A stretch of 64,000 bases of DNA from positions 3,226,001 to 3,290,000 of the forward strand of contig NZ_CP056775.1 in NCBI RefSeq assembly GCF_016894445.1. The letters run 5' to 3'. The stretch is from Dyadobacter sandarakinus (GTDB taxonomy: Bacteria > Bacteroidota > Bacteroidia > Cytophagales > Spirosomataceae). A model generated the notes under the pieces. The model saw only the letters and a list, made by a program, of their open reading frames with translations, did not search any database and had not been told where the DNA came from. Both the position numbers and the translations under genes were made by a program. Below, in pieces: positions 48,305 through 57,106 of the stretch. How positions within the stretch are numbered: the stretch's first letter is position 1; every line of letters starts with the position of its first letter.

Positions 48305-49219
48305 TCAGGCCTCGGGCACTTCGTTGACTGCCCTCATAAAAATGTCGCTCATGGTAGGTATGTTCTCGCCAAAGGCCCTGATTTCTGCAAAAGGAAGCAG
48401 GCTGGTCAGCAGGTCATTCGGACTTTCACCGGGTTGCAGCTGAATGTCGGCCCGCTTGTACCCGTTTTCAAGGCTTTTCTCTGCCAGTACGGGAAAGCGG
48501 CTGGTAAGACCTTCCGTACTGCCTTTGTATTCCACGTAAAAAGTATGGGTTTTAAACTGCTCCTTGATCAGCTTTTTGGGTCCGTCGAGTACCTTGTGGG
48601 CCTTGTGGATCAGCGCGATATGGTCGCAAAGCTCCTCCACCGTTTCCATGCGGTGGGTCGAAAAGATGATCGTGCAGCCTTTTTGTTTTAATTCGAGGAT
48701 TTCGTCGCGGATGAGATTGGCATTAATGGGATCAAAGCCCGAAAACGGTTCATCCAGGATCACCAGGTCGGGCTCATGCAGCACGGTGGATACAAACTGC
48801 ACCTTCTGCTGCATTCCTTTGGAAAGGTCCGACACGCTCTTGTCCCACCAGGTTTTAATATCAAACTTGATAAACCAGGCTTTCAGCTTTTCCAGTGCCT
48901 GTTTCTGGGTTAAACCTTTGAGCTGTGCCAGATAAAGCAGCTGCTCGCCTACCTTCATTTTCTTGTACAATCCCCGCTCCTCCGGCAGGTAACCGATGCG
49001 GCTGATATGGTCGGAATGCAGGTGACGGCCATCAAACAGGATCTCGCCCCGGTCAGGGCCGGTAATCTGGTTGATGATACGGATGAGGGAAGTTTTACCC
49101 GCACCGTTAGGCCCGAGCAGCCCGAAGATGCAGCCTTTTGGGATGTCCATGCTCACATTGTCGAGCGCAACGTGATTGGCGTACTCCTTGGTAACATTCC
49201 GGACTTCAACAATATTCAT
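48305..49219 (-). CDS. ABC transporter ATP-binding protein (NatA-like)
   Basis: 304 residues from the ATG at 49217-49219 (MNIVEVRNVTKEYANH). Walker A is LLGPNGAGKTSLIR, the signature loop is VSDLSKGMQQKVQF, Walker B is LVILDEPFSGFDPINA, and the switch His is in IIFSTHRMETVEE. The C-terminal DUF4162-like part (from about 215) is typical of NatA or YhaQ. A longer frame to 49324 is rejected because it starts inside the upstream terminator. It forms an exporter with the permease 23 bases downstream. Confidence 0.9.
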   Translation of the reverse strand: MNIVEVRNVTKEYANHVALDNVSMDIPKGCIFGLLGPNGAGKTSLIRIINQITGPDRGEILFDGRHLHSDHISRIGYLPEERGLYKKMKVGEQLLYLAQLKGLTQKQALEKLKAWFIKFDIKTWWDKSVSDLSKGMQQKVQFVSTVLHEPDLVILDEPFSGFDPINANLIRDEILELKQKGCTIIFSTHRMETVEELCDHIALIHKAHKVLDGPKKLIKEQFKTHTFYVEYKGSTEGLTSRFPVLAEKSLENGYKRADIQLQPGESPNDLLTSLLPFAEIRAFGENIPTMSDIFMRAVNEVPEA

Positions 49220-49322
49220 AGGATTTGCAAAGGGTTGTTCAACGACTCCGGCAGGCTGCATGCAGGCCGTGTTCTTCGGGGTACAAGTATGCGAATTCTT
49301 TTCGGATTGTGCAGGTATAAAC

Positions 49323-49350
49323 AAAAAAAGCAGCCCTCGCAGCCTGCTTT
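49323..49350 (-). terminator. Intrinsic terminator between the 139-residue gene and the ABC operon
   Basis: A stem AAAGCAG/CTGCTTT (49327-49333 with 49344-49350) followed on the minus strand by a seven-T run. Confidence 0.65.
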
Positions 49351-49414
49351 TCTTTGAATACTATGTTAAACGTATAGATCGCCATTTCTGAAATGAAATT
49401 GCGGAACCCGGGCT

Positions 49415-49834
49415 TCAGTCCTCGGGATAAGGCACAAAAACAAACCCTGAAAACTCTCCTACCAGCGCAAACAGGCAGCAGAATTCGTCGGGATTCTTGT
49501 AATTTTCTTTAAAAAGCAAAACGGATTCCTCCCCGATCAGCTTGCGTTCGATAAACTCCTGCATGAAAGAAGCCCTGTACTGAAAGCGGTTGTTCATTTC
49601 ATTGGCATCAATCAGGAGCAGGCCTAGTTCAAGCTCATTATTGGTGATAATAAAAACAGGATTTTCTGAAAACCCGCGTTTGCGGATCTGGTAGGAAGCT
49701 TCTTTGAGCTGGTCTGCTACCTTAATGAAATCCTCAGATATATAGCCCATCAGTTTCCTGTTCAACTCGGGAGAGTTGGCATCGTCCATCAGGGCATTTT
49801 CGTTGCTGTTGTTGATCATTTTTGTTATTGGCAA
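49415..49834 (-). CDS. Hypothetical protein, 139 residues
   Basis: I do not recognise the family. The protein has no signal peptide or membrane segment. It is acidic and helical at the start (NSPELNRKLMGYISEDFIKVADQLKEASYQIRKRGF shows heptad-like spacing), then has a mixed segment with FIITNNELELGLLLIDANE and ends FALVGEFSGFVFVPYPED. A start at 49819 (MINNSNENALMDD) is equally possible. It lies between alanine dehydrogenase and the ABC exporter and is flanked by its own terminator, so it seems monocistronic. Confidence 0.72.
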   Translation of the reverse strand: MPITKMINNSNENALMDDANSPELNRKLMGYISEDFIKVADQLKEASYQIRKRGFSENPVFIITNNELELGLLLIDANEMNNRFQYRASFMQEFIERKLIGEESVLLFKENYKNPDEFCCLFALVGEFSGFVFVPYPED

Positions 49835-49917
49835 CCGGCGCTCGGCCGTCGCTTTAATTTTCTAAATAATTAAAAACAAGGAATGCATTACGCCAAAACC
49901 GACGGCCGGTTGCCCCG

Positions 49918-51144
49918 CTACATCCTTGCTGCGAGCAGCAGCGTTAGGTCCTTATACCTCATATTGAAGCTCCGGGCAATGTGGGAGTTGGTGAGCGTTC
50001 CTTTGTGACCATAAACGCCTTTCATAAACCAGCGGTTCGCATAAATCATCTCTTCAATGCCGCCGATGGTACCCGTCTGCAGTAAAAACGGCAGAAAAAC
50101 GTTGCTCAAGGCCGTACTGGCCGTGTGCGCCACCCGGGATGGTATGTTGGGCACACAATAATGGATCACATCATTGTACCGGAATGTCGGGTTTTTATGG
50201 GTGGTCATGCGGGAAGTTTCAAAAGAACCACCCTGGTCGATGCTGACGTCGATGATCACCGAGCCCGGCTTCATCTTGGCGACCATTTCCTTGGTGACGA
50301 TCAGCGGACTGATCCCGTTTTCAGCCCGCATTGTACCGATCACCACGTCGGCTCTTGCAATCGCTTCCGCCAGGGTATCGGTATCGATGATGGAAGTGTA
50401 AAGATTTTGCCCTATTGCGTATTTGAGCCTTTGCAGGCGATAAATGTGTTTATCAAAAACCTTGATATCCGCCCCCACACTGATGGCAGCCCGGGTCGCA
50501 TACTCCGACACCGTACCTGCACCCAGGATCACGATCTTGGTGGGGGGCACGCCGGTAATCCCGCCGAGGATAATTCCCCGCCCGCCATTGGGGGTAGACA
50601 GGTACTCGGCCGCAATAAGCAGTACGGTACTACCTGCAATCTCACCCATGGCCCGGATAATCGGCTTGCCGCCCACTTTATCTTCAATCAGCTCATAGCC
50701 GATCCCGGTCATCTTGAGTTCATTCAGCTTTTCGAAATAGCTTCTTTCCAATGCAGGCAGATTAAGGGCCGAGATGAGCGTGGTACCCTGCTTTACATAC
50801 CGGAACTCGTCCGCTACCAGCGGCTCTATTTTCAGGATAATGTTGGCCTGGTACACTTCCTCGGGGCTTTGCACAATGTGTGCACCGGCCTCACTGTACT
50901 CGTGGTCTGATAAGTTGGCACCTTTGCCCGCATCCTTTTCCACCCATACCTCATGACCGTTCCGCACAAGTATGCTCACGGCATCGGGTGTGAGCGCAAT
51001 CCGGTTTTCTTGCAGGGACACTTCGCGGGGCAGACCGATGTGTAAAGAATTTTTGTCCTTCCGGACCGATAGCAGCGCTTCCTGAGGATACAATGCTGAC
51101 TGCTTCGCTAATTCTTCAAAACCGGTAATCTGAGACTGCGCCAT
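49918..51144 (-). CDS. ald: Alanine dehydrogenase
   Basis: 408 residues. The N-terminal lobe has the catalytic-site opening GLPREVSLQENRIALTP and HEVWVEKDAGKGANL. The NAD-binding Rossmann core shows VILGAGTVSEYATRAAISVG, followed by DVVIGTMRAE and IIDVSIDQGGSFETSR. The enzyme interconverts L-alanine and pyruvate plus ammonia with NAD. It carries about 30 extra residues at the N-terminus compared with Bacillus Ald (AQSQITGFEELAKQSALYPQ), a form I associate with Bacteroidota, though this is not checked. It is next to tsaE on the same strand with a 51-base gap. Confidence 0.92.
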   Translation of the reverse strand: MAQSQITGFEELAKQSALYPQEALLSVRKDKNSLHIGLPREVSLQENRIALTPDAVSILVRNGHEVWVEKDAGKGANLSDHEYSEAGAHIVQSPEEVYQANIILKIEPLVADEFRYVKQGTTLISALNLPALERSYFEKLNELKMTGIGYELIEDKVGGKPIIRAMGEIAGSTVLLIAAEYLSTPNGGRGIILGGITGVPPTKIVILGAGTVSEYATRAAISVGADIKVFDKHIYRLQRLKYAIGQNLYTSIIDTDTLAEAIARADVVIGTMRAENGISPLIVTKEMVAKMKPGSVIIDVSIDQGGSFETSRMTTHKNPTFRYNDVIHYCVPNIPSRVAHTASTALSNVFLPFLLQTGTIGGIEEMIYANRWFMKGVYGHKGTLTNSHIARSFNMRYKDLTLLLAARM

Positions 51145-51195
51145 GAAAAAAACTTCAGAATGATGTAAAAACTAGATCTGTCAATGATTTGCCGC

Positions 51196-51633
51196 TTACC
51201 GGACCTGTCTGCTGATCCTCATAACCCGCGCCCCGCTTTCTTCAACCATCAGTTCAAGCAGCAGGTACTCCTCCGGCCAGAGGGACGCAATGCGGTCAGG
51301 CCACTCCACGAAGCAGAAGTCACCGGAGTCGAAGTACTCTTCCACACCCAGGTCGAGAGCCTCGCTTTCCTCTTTAATACGGTAGAAATCAAAGTGGTAT
51401 ACAAGCCCGTCCTCGTGCTCGTACTCATTGACAATAGAAAAAGTAGGACTTTGCACCGGCACAGTGACGCCCAGATGACGGCAAAGATCCTTGATCAGGG
51501 TGGTCTTTCCGGCGCCCATCTGGCCCCTGAACATCCACACCGGTATGTCTTTTCCGATTTGCAGGAGTTGGGATGAGATGGCAGGTAGCTCCTCAAGACC
51601 GGAGAATTGCAGGATATCGGGGTGGTTTGTCAT
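51196..51633 (-). CDS. tsaE: tRNA t6A synthesis ATPase TsaE
   Basis: 145 residues starting at the ATG at 51631-51633 (MTNHPDILQFSGLEELP). It has the Walker A motif FRGQMGAGKTTLIKDLC near 35-51, then VQSPTFSIVNEYE, YHFDFYRIK and FCFVEWPDRI, which are the TsaE landmarks. It supports threonylcarbamoyl transfer to A37 of tRNA along with TsaB and TsaD. A longer frame to 51789 adds an unrelated low-complexity leader and is rejected. A TATTTTTG box sits 4 bases before the ATG. Confidence 0.94.
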   Translation of the reverse strand: MTNHPDILQFSGLEELPAISSQLLQIGKDIPVWMFRGQMGAGKTTLIKDLCRHLGVTVPVQSPTFSIVNEYEHEDGLVYHFDFYRIKEESEALDLGVEEYFDSGDFCFVEWPDRIASLWPEEYLLLELMVEESGARVMRISRQVR

Positions 51634-51637
51634 GCTA

Positions 51638-51645
51638 CAAAAATA
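51638..51645 (-). promoter_or_regulatory. Candidate -7 box TATTTTTG immediately before tsaE
   Basis: An exact TAnnTTTG match on the minus strand, 4 bases from the start codon. It implies a near-leaderless tsaE transcript if used. No clear -33 TTTG was found at the expected spacing. Confidence 0.38.
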
Positions 51646-51868
51646 CACAATTTGAAAAATTACGAAGCATGAATATGTCGGCCCGCTTCCGGGCTCAGGG
51701 TAAGGCTTCCATTCACCCGTCAGATCTTTACTTCTATGCACGCCTTCCGGTAGAGAGCAGCGTAGTATTGCCTTTGAAGTTATAATCAAATGAATACCCC
51801 ATCATTTTAAAGCTTTAACCCTGAAATTACCTCTTTAACCCCAAAGAATCTTGCTCCGTACTGATCAG

Positions 51869-52441
51869 ATGATGGACGATGCCGCCTTGTGGCTTGCCTT
51901 CCGCGAGGGCGACAACCAGGCCCTAGGCTTGCTTGCAGAACGTTACTACCGCACCTTGCGGCGTTACGGCATGAAGTTCATGGTAGGGCCCGCAGTGGTG
52001 GACGATGCTGTTCAGGATATTTTTCTGGATCTGTGGCAGCGGCGGCACCGCATTAATCATACCGAATCGGTAAAGTTTTACCTGCTCAAAGCATTACGGC
52101 ACCATATTATCGCCTACCTGAGGTACCACCAGAAATTTACCGGCGAGTCGGCCCTGGACTGGGATACTTCCATGCCCGAAAACTTCAATGCGGAATCGCT
52201 CCTGATTGAGCAGGAAACACTGTCGGATCTTACCGGTGAGCTCCACAGGCAACTTTCCAGGCTGCCGAAAAGAGAGCGCGAAGCATTGTACCTCCGCTAC
52301 TACGAAGACCTGAGCGTACACGAGATTGCCGAGCTGATGGGCGTCAACCGGCAGTCGGTTTCCAACTTTCTGCAGAAAGCTTTACATAAGATCCGCTCCA
52401 AGTGGCTGGTCTCAATGGTACTATATTTATTCTTTCTTTAA
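51869..52441 (+). CDS. ECF-type RNA polymerase sigma factor (FecI-like)
   Basis: 190 residues from the double ATG at 51869 (MMDDAALWLAFREG); an upstream in-frame TTG at 51851 is less likely. Region 2 includes DDAVQDIFLDLWQRR, and region 4 has LSRLPKREREALYLRYYEDL, then the helix-turn-helix HEIAELMGVNRQSVSNFLQK. It is probably held inactive by the FecR-like gene 76 bases downstream and released when the STN-type SusC at 53636 senses its ligand. It would then transcribe the locus. It is divergent from tsaE across 235 bases with no other gene. Confidence 0.9.
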   Translation: MMDDAALWLAFREGDNQALGLLAERYYRTLRRYGMKFMVGPAVVDDAVQDIFLDLWQRRHRINHTESVKFYLLKALRHHIIAYLRYHQKFTGESALDWDTSMPENFNAESLLIEQETLSDLTGELHRQLSRLPKREREALYLRYYEDLSVHEIAELMGVNRQSVSNFLQKALHKIRSKWLVSMVLYLFFL

Positions 52442-52517
52442 AATTTTTTTGTTGCTCCTGGGGTATATCCGGCTATGCTATTCATAATATCATAGAATAC
52501 ATTCAAATAGTCAAAGA

Positions 52518-53588
52518 ATGGATATACCTCGACCATCCGATTATCATTCTGCCGAAGACTTCCTGAACGATGCCCGCTTTCGCCGCTGGGCAAGGGGCGA
52601 AGCACCCGAAGATGCAGCTCGCTGGCAACAGTGGCTGGACGATCACCCGGACAAGGCGGGGTTGTACCAGCAGGCCGTGGCCACCTTGCTGGTAATCGGC
52701 GGCAGCGAAGAATCCGCTGCTACTAACGAAGAGCCTGGGACGGAAGGATCATTCATAATGTCCCGGCACACTGCTTCCTCCTTTTGGACCTGGACACGCT
52801 GGGCTATGGCAGCCGTGCTTTTGCTCGCCGTAAGTTTCTGGTTTTTACCAAAAAATGAAAAAGCGGCTGTCCCGCAAACCCATGCTAAACCTGGTCAGGC
52901 GCAGGAGGCAGCGTGGCATTTTGTAAAAAACATAAAAAATGCCCCGCAGCTCATCAACCTGCCCGACGGCTCCTCGGTACTGCTTTCCAAAGGCAGCAGC
53001 CTGCGTTACCCGGTCAGGATGACGGGTGCCAAGCGGGAAGTACGCCTCAATGGAGAGGGCTTTTTTGAGGTGGTTAAAAATCCGGAACAACCTTTCGTGG
53101 TATACGCAGGGACCGTAGTCACCCGGGTGCTGGGCACGAGCTTCCGGGTACGCTCCTTTGCAGGCCAGCGGTACGCAGAAGTGGCGGTAAAGACCGGGAA
53201 AGTTTCGGTAACAACCGCTGCCGGCGGAGGTGACAACAACAAATTAGCGCTTACCCTCCTGCCCGATCAGCAGATCCGCCTCAGTCTTGACGAAAATGAG
53301 CCGCTTACCACGCTGCCCGCTCCGGTACCTGTTACCGCTGCCCTGCCGATCCAGCGTGCGCTTTTTGATTTTCATTTCACGCCCATCTCCGAGGCATTTG
53401 GCGTGCTCGAAGACAGCTATGGCGTTACCGTGCATTATGACCGGCAGAAAATGCGGCATTGCACCCTCACTGCTTCGCTCAAAGACGAGCCTTTTCTTGA
53501 AAAAATTCGCCTGATATGCCTGGCTACCGAAACGACCTTCAGGATGGATGGCGGGCATGTGTACATAGATGGGCCGGGATGCCCCTGA
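52518..53588 (+). CDS. FecR-family anti-sigma factor
   Basis: 356 residues. The N-terminal cytoplasmic helical part (about 1-85) should bind the sigma factor. A single membrane helix is at about 94-110 (WAMAAVLLLAVSFWFL). The periplasmic FecR domain (about 125-225) includes INLPDGSSVLLSKGSSLRYP and VYAGTVVTRVLGTSFRVRSF. The DUF4974-like C-terminus (about 285-352) includes FHFTPISEAFGVLEDSYGV. It couples the STN domain of the next gene to the sigma factor. The stop is 47 bases before the SusC start. Confidence 0.93.
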   Translation: MDIPRPSDYHSAEDFLNDARFRRWARGEAPEDAARWQQWLDDHPDKAGLYQQAVATLLVIGGSEESAATNEEPGTEGSFIMSRHTASSFWTWTRWAMAAVLLLAVSFWFLPKNEKAAVPQTHAKPGQAQEAAWHFVKNIKNAPQLINLPDGSSVLLSKGSSLRYPVRMTGAKREVRLNGEGFFEVVKNPEQPFVVYAGTVVTRVLGTSFRVRSFAGQRYAEVAVKTGKVSVTTAAGGGDNNKLALTLLPDQQIRLSLDENEPLTTLPAPVPVTAALPIQRALFDFHFTPISEAFGVLEDSYGVTVHYDRQKMRHCTLTASLKDEPFLEKIRLICLATETTFRMDGGHVYIDGPGCP

Positions 53589-53635
53589 CGACAGATTTTA
53601 CTTTAATTAAACCTTTAACCAGAACCTTTTTGCAA

Positions 53636-56600
53636 ATGAAATTCTACCATTATGTTCTGACAAGAACCTGGGGGAAAAGCGCCATGCTGCATGCACTGCT
53701 CTCCCTTATGACCATGAACCTGAGCTGGGCTGCCGGCACGCAGGGCCAGGAAATGCTCGACCAGCGCCTGAGCATTGCAGTTGAAAATGAAGAGATCGAG
53801 CAGGTGGTAGCCAGACTTGAAAAGTCGGCAAAGGTGAGGTTCCTGTATAGCCGGGAGATTATCCAGTCTAAGCGCAAGGTTACCTACACAGCTCAAAATG
53901 AACAGCTCTCCCGCATTCTGGACGGGATCCTTACACCCCTGAAACTGAAATATGAAGTAGCGGGTGACCAGATTATCCTGAAACGCGACTTCAAACCGAC
54001 AGGCGGCGTCACTTTCCCTGAACCGGTAACTTCTCCTGCCCTGGACATCAGCATCAGCGGGACCGTTACGGATGCCAGCGGAGCCGGGTTGCCGGGTGTC
54101 AGCATTCTGGTAAAAGGTACCCAAACCGGAACTACCACCGACACAGACGGCAAATACAAGCTCAGTGTGACGGACAACAGCGCCATACTTGTACTGAGCT
54201 TTGTAGGGTATGTCACGCAGGAGCTTCCGGTAGGGAACAAAACGGTGATCGACGTGCAGATGTCGACCGACGATAAAGCATTGGAAGAAGTAGTGGTCGT
54301 GGGGTACGGCACTCAGAAAAAAGCCAACCTCACTGGCGCAGTATCGACCATCGACTCCAAGGCCATTGAAAACCGGCCTTCCAGTAACCTTTCCACAGGC
54401 TTGCAGGGCGTCACACCCGGGCTGATCATTACCAGGCAAACAGGCCAGCCGGGCCGGGAAAACATCGGTATCCAGATCCGGGGAGCTACTTCCGCCAATG
54501 GAAACGTAAACCCGCTTGTGCTCCTGGACGGTGTGAGTGTCCCTATCAGTACCATGCAAACCATGAACCCCAATGATGTGGAAAGCATCAGCGTACTTAA
54601 AGATGCGGCAGCCGCGGCCATTTACGGCGCTCAGGCTGCGGGAGGTGTAATCCTGATCACGACGAAAAAGGGAAAATCAGGAAAAGTAACCTTCGATTAC
54701 CTGGGCCAGGAAGGAGTAGACTGGTCGATCAACGTACCGGGCCGGATGTCGCTGCTCGATGAAGCATTGTTTTCAAACCAGGCACGCATCAACTCCGGCA
54801 GCAGCCCTGAGTACACGGACGAAGAAATTCAGCGTATCCGCGACAATGTACCGTATGTGGTTAATCCGGCTGATACATCTTCGTACCTGTATTATAACCA
54901 GACGCCCATTGCGAATGACATCCTGCGCAAATACTCGCACATGCGCACCCACAACATTACTGCTCGCGGAGGTACAGACAAGCTCAATTTCCTGATTTCC
55001 GGAGGATACTATAACAAACAGGGTGTTTTTAAGGTAGGTCCGGATAATTACAGCCGGTACAATGTCCGTATCAACCTGGGCGCGCAGCTTACGCGGCACT
55101 TGTCGCTGGACAGCCGGCTTTCGTACACCAACGACCGCACGCGCAGCGCCTCCACCGAGTCAAATGGCAGCGGGCTGATTTACCAAATTTATCGTTTCAG
55201 GACGCGTAACCCGTTTTTCACGCCCGAAGGAAGGTACAATACTTCCAATGCAACCTATGCAGCCCTTGAAGAGGGAGGGTACAACAACTATCGCCGCAAC
55301 TTTTTCGATGGCGTGTTCACGCTTACGGCCGCCAACTTTGTCAAAGGCTTGCAGATCAGGGCAGTGGCAGGTACCCAATACCGCCGCGGCGACCGGGAAC
55401 AGTTTAACCGCACAGTACCGCTCTGGAGCAAGTCAAAAGTGGCCAGCTATATCAACCAGGTCAACTCCTATACTGTCGGAGACGAGCTTACCAAAAACAC
55501 GAACCTTCAGTTGCTCGTCAACTATGACTTCAAAATTGCGGAAAAGCATCAATTTGGCTTGTTTGCGGGTTATCAATGGGAAGACTTCCGGGCTGACACG
55601 CTCAGGACAGGTGCTACAAACCTTGTAAGCAATGACCTGCCTACGCTCAACCTTGGTGACGACAAAACCAAGAGCAGCCAGCAGATCATCGCTACCTATG
55701 CATTTCAGTCGGTATTCGGGCGGTTCAATTACAGTTTTAAAAACAAATACCTCTTTGAGGCTACGATCCGCCTGGACGAAAGCTCCAAGCTGGCACCGGG
55801 ACTGCGTAAGAAGGTTTTCCCGGCTGCTTCTGTCGGCTGGAACATGCACCAGGAAGACTGGTTCAGCGGTGGCCTGCCTTTCTTTTCCGAGTTCAAGCTG
55901 CGTGGTTCGTGGGGCCGGCTCGGGGGTGCACTCGGCAGCAATATCGGGTACTACGATTACCTGAGCCAGCTGACGAGGGGCAATGCGCTCGTGCTTGGCG
56001 ACTCACGTACGTCCTACATTTACCAGGGCTCCATTCCTTCGGCTAACTTATCATGGGAAACCATTGAAACTACAAACGGAGGGGTGGACATCGGACTTTT
56101 CCAGAACAAACTGCAGATCAGCGGCGACTACTACGTCAAGTACAACCGTAACATGCTTACTACGCAGCAGCTCCCCGCAACGATCGGGGTAGGTACACCC
56201 AGGAAAAATAATGGGGAGCTGAAATCATGGGGCTGGGAAACCGAGCTGCGGTTCCGCGACAAGCTGGGCAAAGACTTTAATTATTCCTTCGCAGTCAATT
56301 TTTCTGACAACAACAACCGGCTGATCAGCTTCTCGGGCCGTAACATCGTAGGCTCCGGAACCAACGGACTCATTGAAGGCTATGCATTGAACACCATCTG
56401 GGGCTACCAGACAGCGGGTTACTTCACTGCGCCCGACCAGGTAAAGCAATGGGCATTCCAGGATAACCGTACAGGTCCGGGAGACGTGAAGTATGTAGAC
56501 AAAGACGGCGATAACCGGCTTTCGATCGGAAAAGGTACCGTGGCCAACCATGGCGACCTGGTACTGCTCGGCACAACGGCTCCCCGGTACCTGTTCGGGG

Positions 56601-57064
56601 TGACGCTCGGCGCAAGCTGGCACGGGTTCGATTTTTCGGCCTTTTTTCAGGGTGTAGGAAAACGCCGCTACCGGGCCAATCCGGAGTCGGTGGCACCGCT
56701 GCTGGTTACCTGGAAGCAGGCTATGGCGATCCATAGTGACTACTGGACCCCTGAAAATACGGATGCACTTTTTCCAAGACCTTACACCGGCGCTACCCAC
56801 AACTATATTGCTTCGGATAAATGGACGCTCAATGCTTCCTACGTCCGCCTGAAAAACATACAGGTGGGCTATACGGTCCCGTCGCGCATTACCGAACGCA
56901 TCAAGGTCTCGCGGGCAAGGGTTTTCTTTTCCGGGCAGGATATGCTGACCATTTCGGGCTTGGGCAAGTTCCAGGGCTACTTTGATCCTGAAACACGGGA
57001 CGGCGTGGAAAACGACTACCCCTTCTTTGCGACTGCATCTGTGGGCATTAATGTGTCATTTTAA
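53636..57064 (+). CDS. SusC/RagA-family TonB-dependent transducer/transporter with STN domain
   Basis: 1142 residues from the ATG at 53636. After a hydrophobic signal segment (about 16-33) comes an STN signalling domain (about 42-95, SIAVENEEIEQVVARLEKSA). The carboxypeptidase-regulatory-like domain (about 137-220) and TonB-box region EEVVVVGYGTQKK follow, then the plug (DVESISVLKDAAAAAIYGAQ) and barrel. The STN domain distinguishes it from the other two SusC genes here and fits control through FecR and the sigma factor directly upstream. It imports oligosaccharide delivered by the SusD encoded 42 bases downstream. A longer frame from 53516 overlaps fecR and is rejected. Confidence 0.95.
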   Translation: MKFYHYVLTRTWGKSAMLHALLSLMTMNLSWAAGTQGQEMLDQRLSIAVENEEIEQVVARLEKSAKVRFLYSREIIQSKRKVTYTAQNEQLSRILDGILTPLKLKYEVAGDQIILKRDFKPTGGVTFPEPVTSPALDISISGTVTDASGAGLPGVSILVKGTQTGTTTDTDGKYKLSVTDNSAILVLSFVGYVTQELPVGNKTVIDVQMSTDDKALEEVVVVGYGTQKKANLTGAVSTIDSKAIENRPSSNLSTGLQGVTPGLIITRQTGQPGRENIGIQIRGATSANGNVNPLVLLDGVSVPISTMQTMNPNDVESISVLKDAAAAAIYGAQAAGGVILITTKKGKSGKVTFDYLGQEGVDWSINVPGRMSLLDEALFSNQARINSGSSPEYTDEEIQRIRDNVPYVVNPADTSSYLYYNQTPIANDILRKYSHMRTHNITARGGTDKLNFLISGGYYNKQGVFKVGPDNYSRYNVRINLGAQLTRHLSLDSRLSYTNDRTRSASTESNGSGLIYQIYRFRTRNPFFTPEGRYNTSNATYAALEEGGYNNYRRNFFDGVFTLTAANFVKGLQIRAVAGTQYRRGDREQFNRTVPLWSKSKVASYINQVNSYTVGDELTKNTNLQLLVNYDFKIAEKHQFGLFAGYQWEDFRADTLRTGATNLVSNDLPTLNLGDDKTKSSQQIIATYAFQSVFGRFNYSFKNKYLFEATIRLDESSKLAPGLRKKVFPAASVGWNMHQEDWFSGGLPFFSEFKLRGSWGRLGGALGSNIGYYDYLSQLTRGNALVLGDSRTSYIYQGSIPSANLSWETIETTNGGVDIGLFQNKLQISGDYYVKYNRNMLTTQQLPATIGVGTPRKNNGELKSWGWETELRFRDKLGKDFNYSFAVNFSDNNNRLISFSGRNIVGSGTNGLIEGYALNTIWGYQTAGYFTAPDQVKQWAFQDNRTGPGDVKYVDKDGDNRLSIGKGTVANHGDLVLLGTTAPRYLFGVTLGASWHGFDFSAFFQGVGKRRYRANPESVAPLLVTWKQAMAIHSDYWTPENTDALFPRPYTGATHNYIASDKWTLNASYVRLKNIQVGYTVPSRITERIKVSRARVFFSGQDMLTISGLGKFQGYFDPETRDGVENDYPFFATASVGINVSF

Positions 57065-57106
57065 GCGATCCAGCCTTCTTTTTACAAGAAAATAAAGATT
57101 TTACCA

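Noticed and set aside
49220-49324. Upstream extension of the ABC ATP-binding frame to an ATG at 49324
   Set aside because: The extra 35 residues are not like any ABC N-terminus, and the start would lie inside a terminator hairpin. The ATG at 49219 fits the family.
51634-51789. Upstream extension of tsaE to 51789
   Set aside because: The 52 extra residues have no TsaE homology and would run through the promoter box at 51638-51645.
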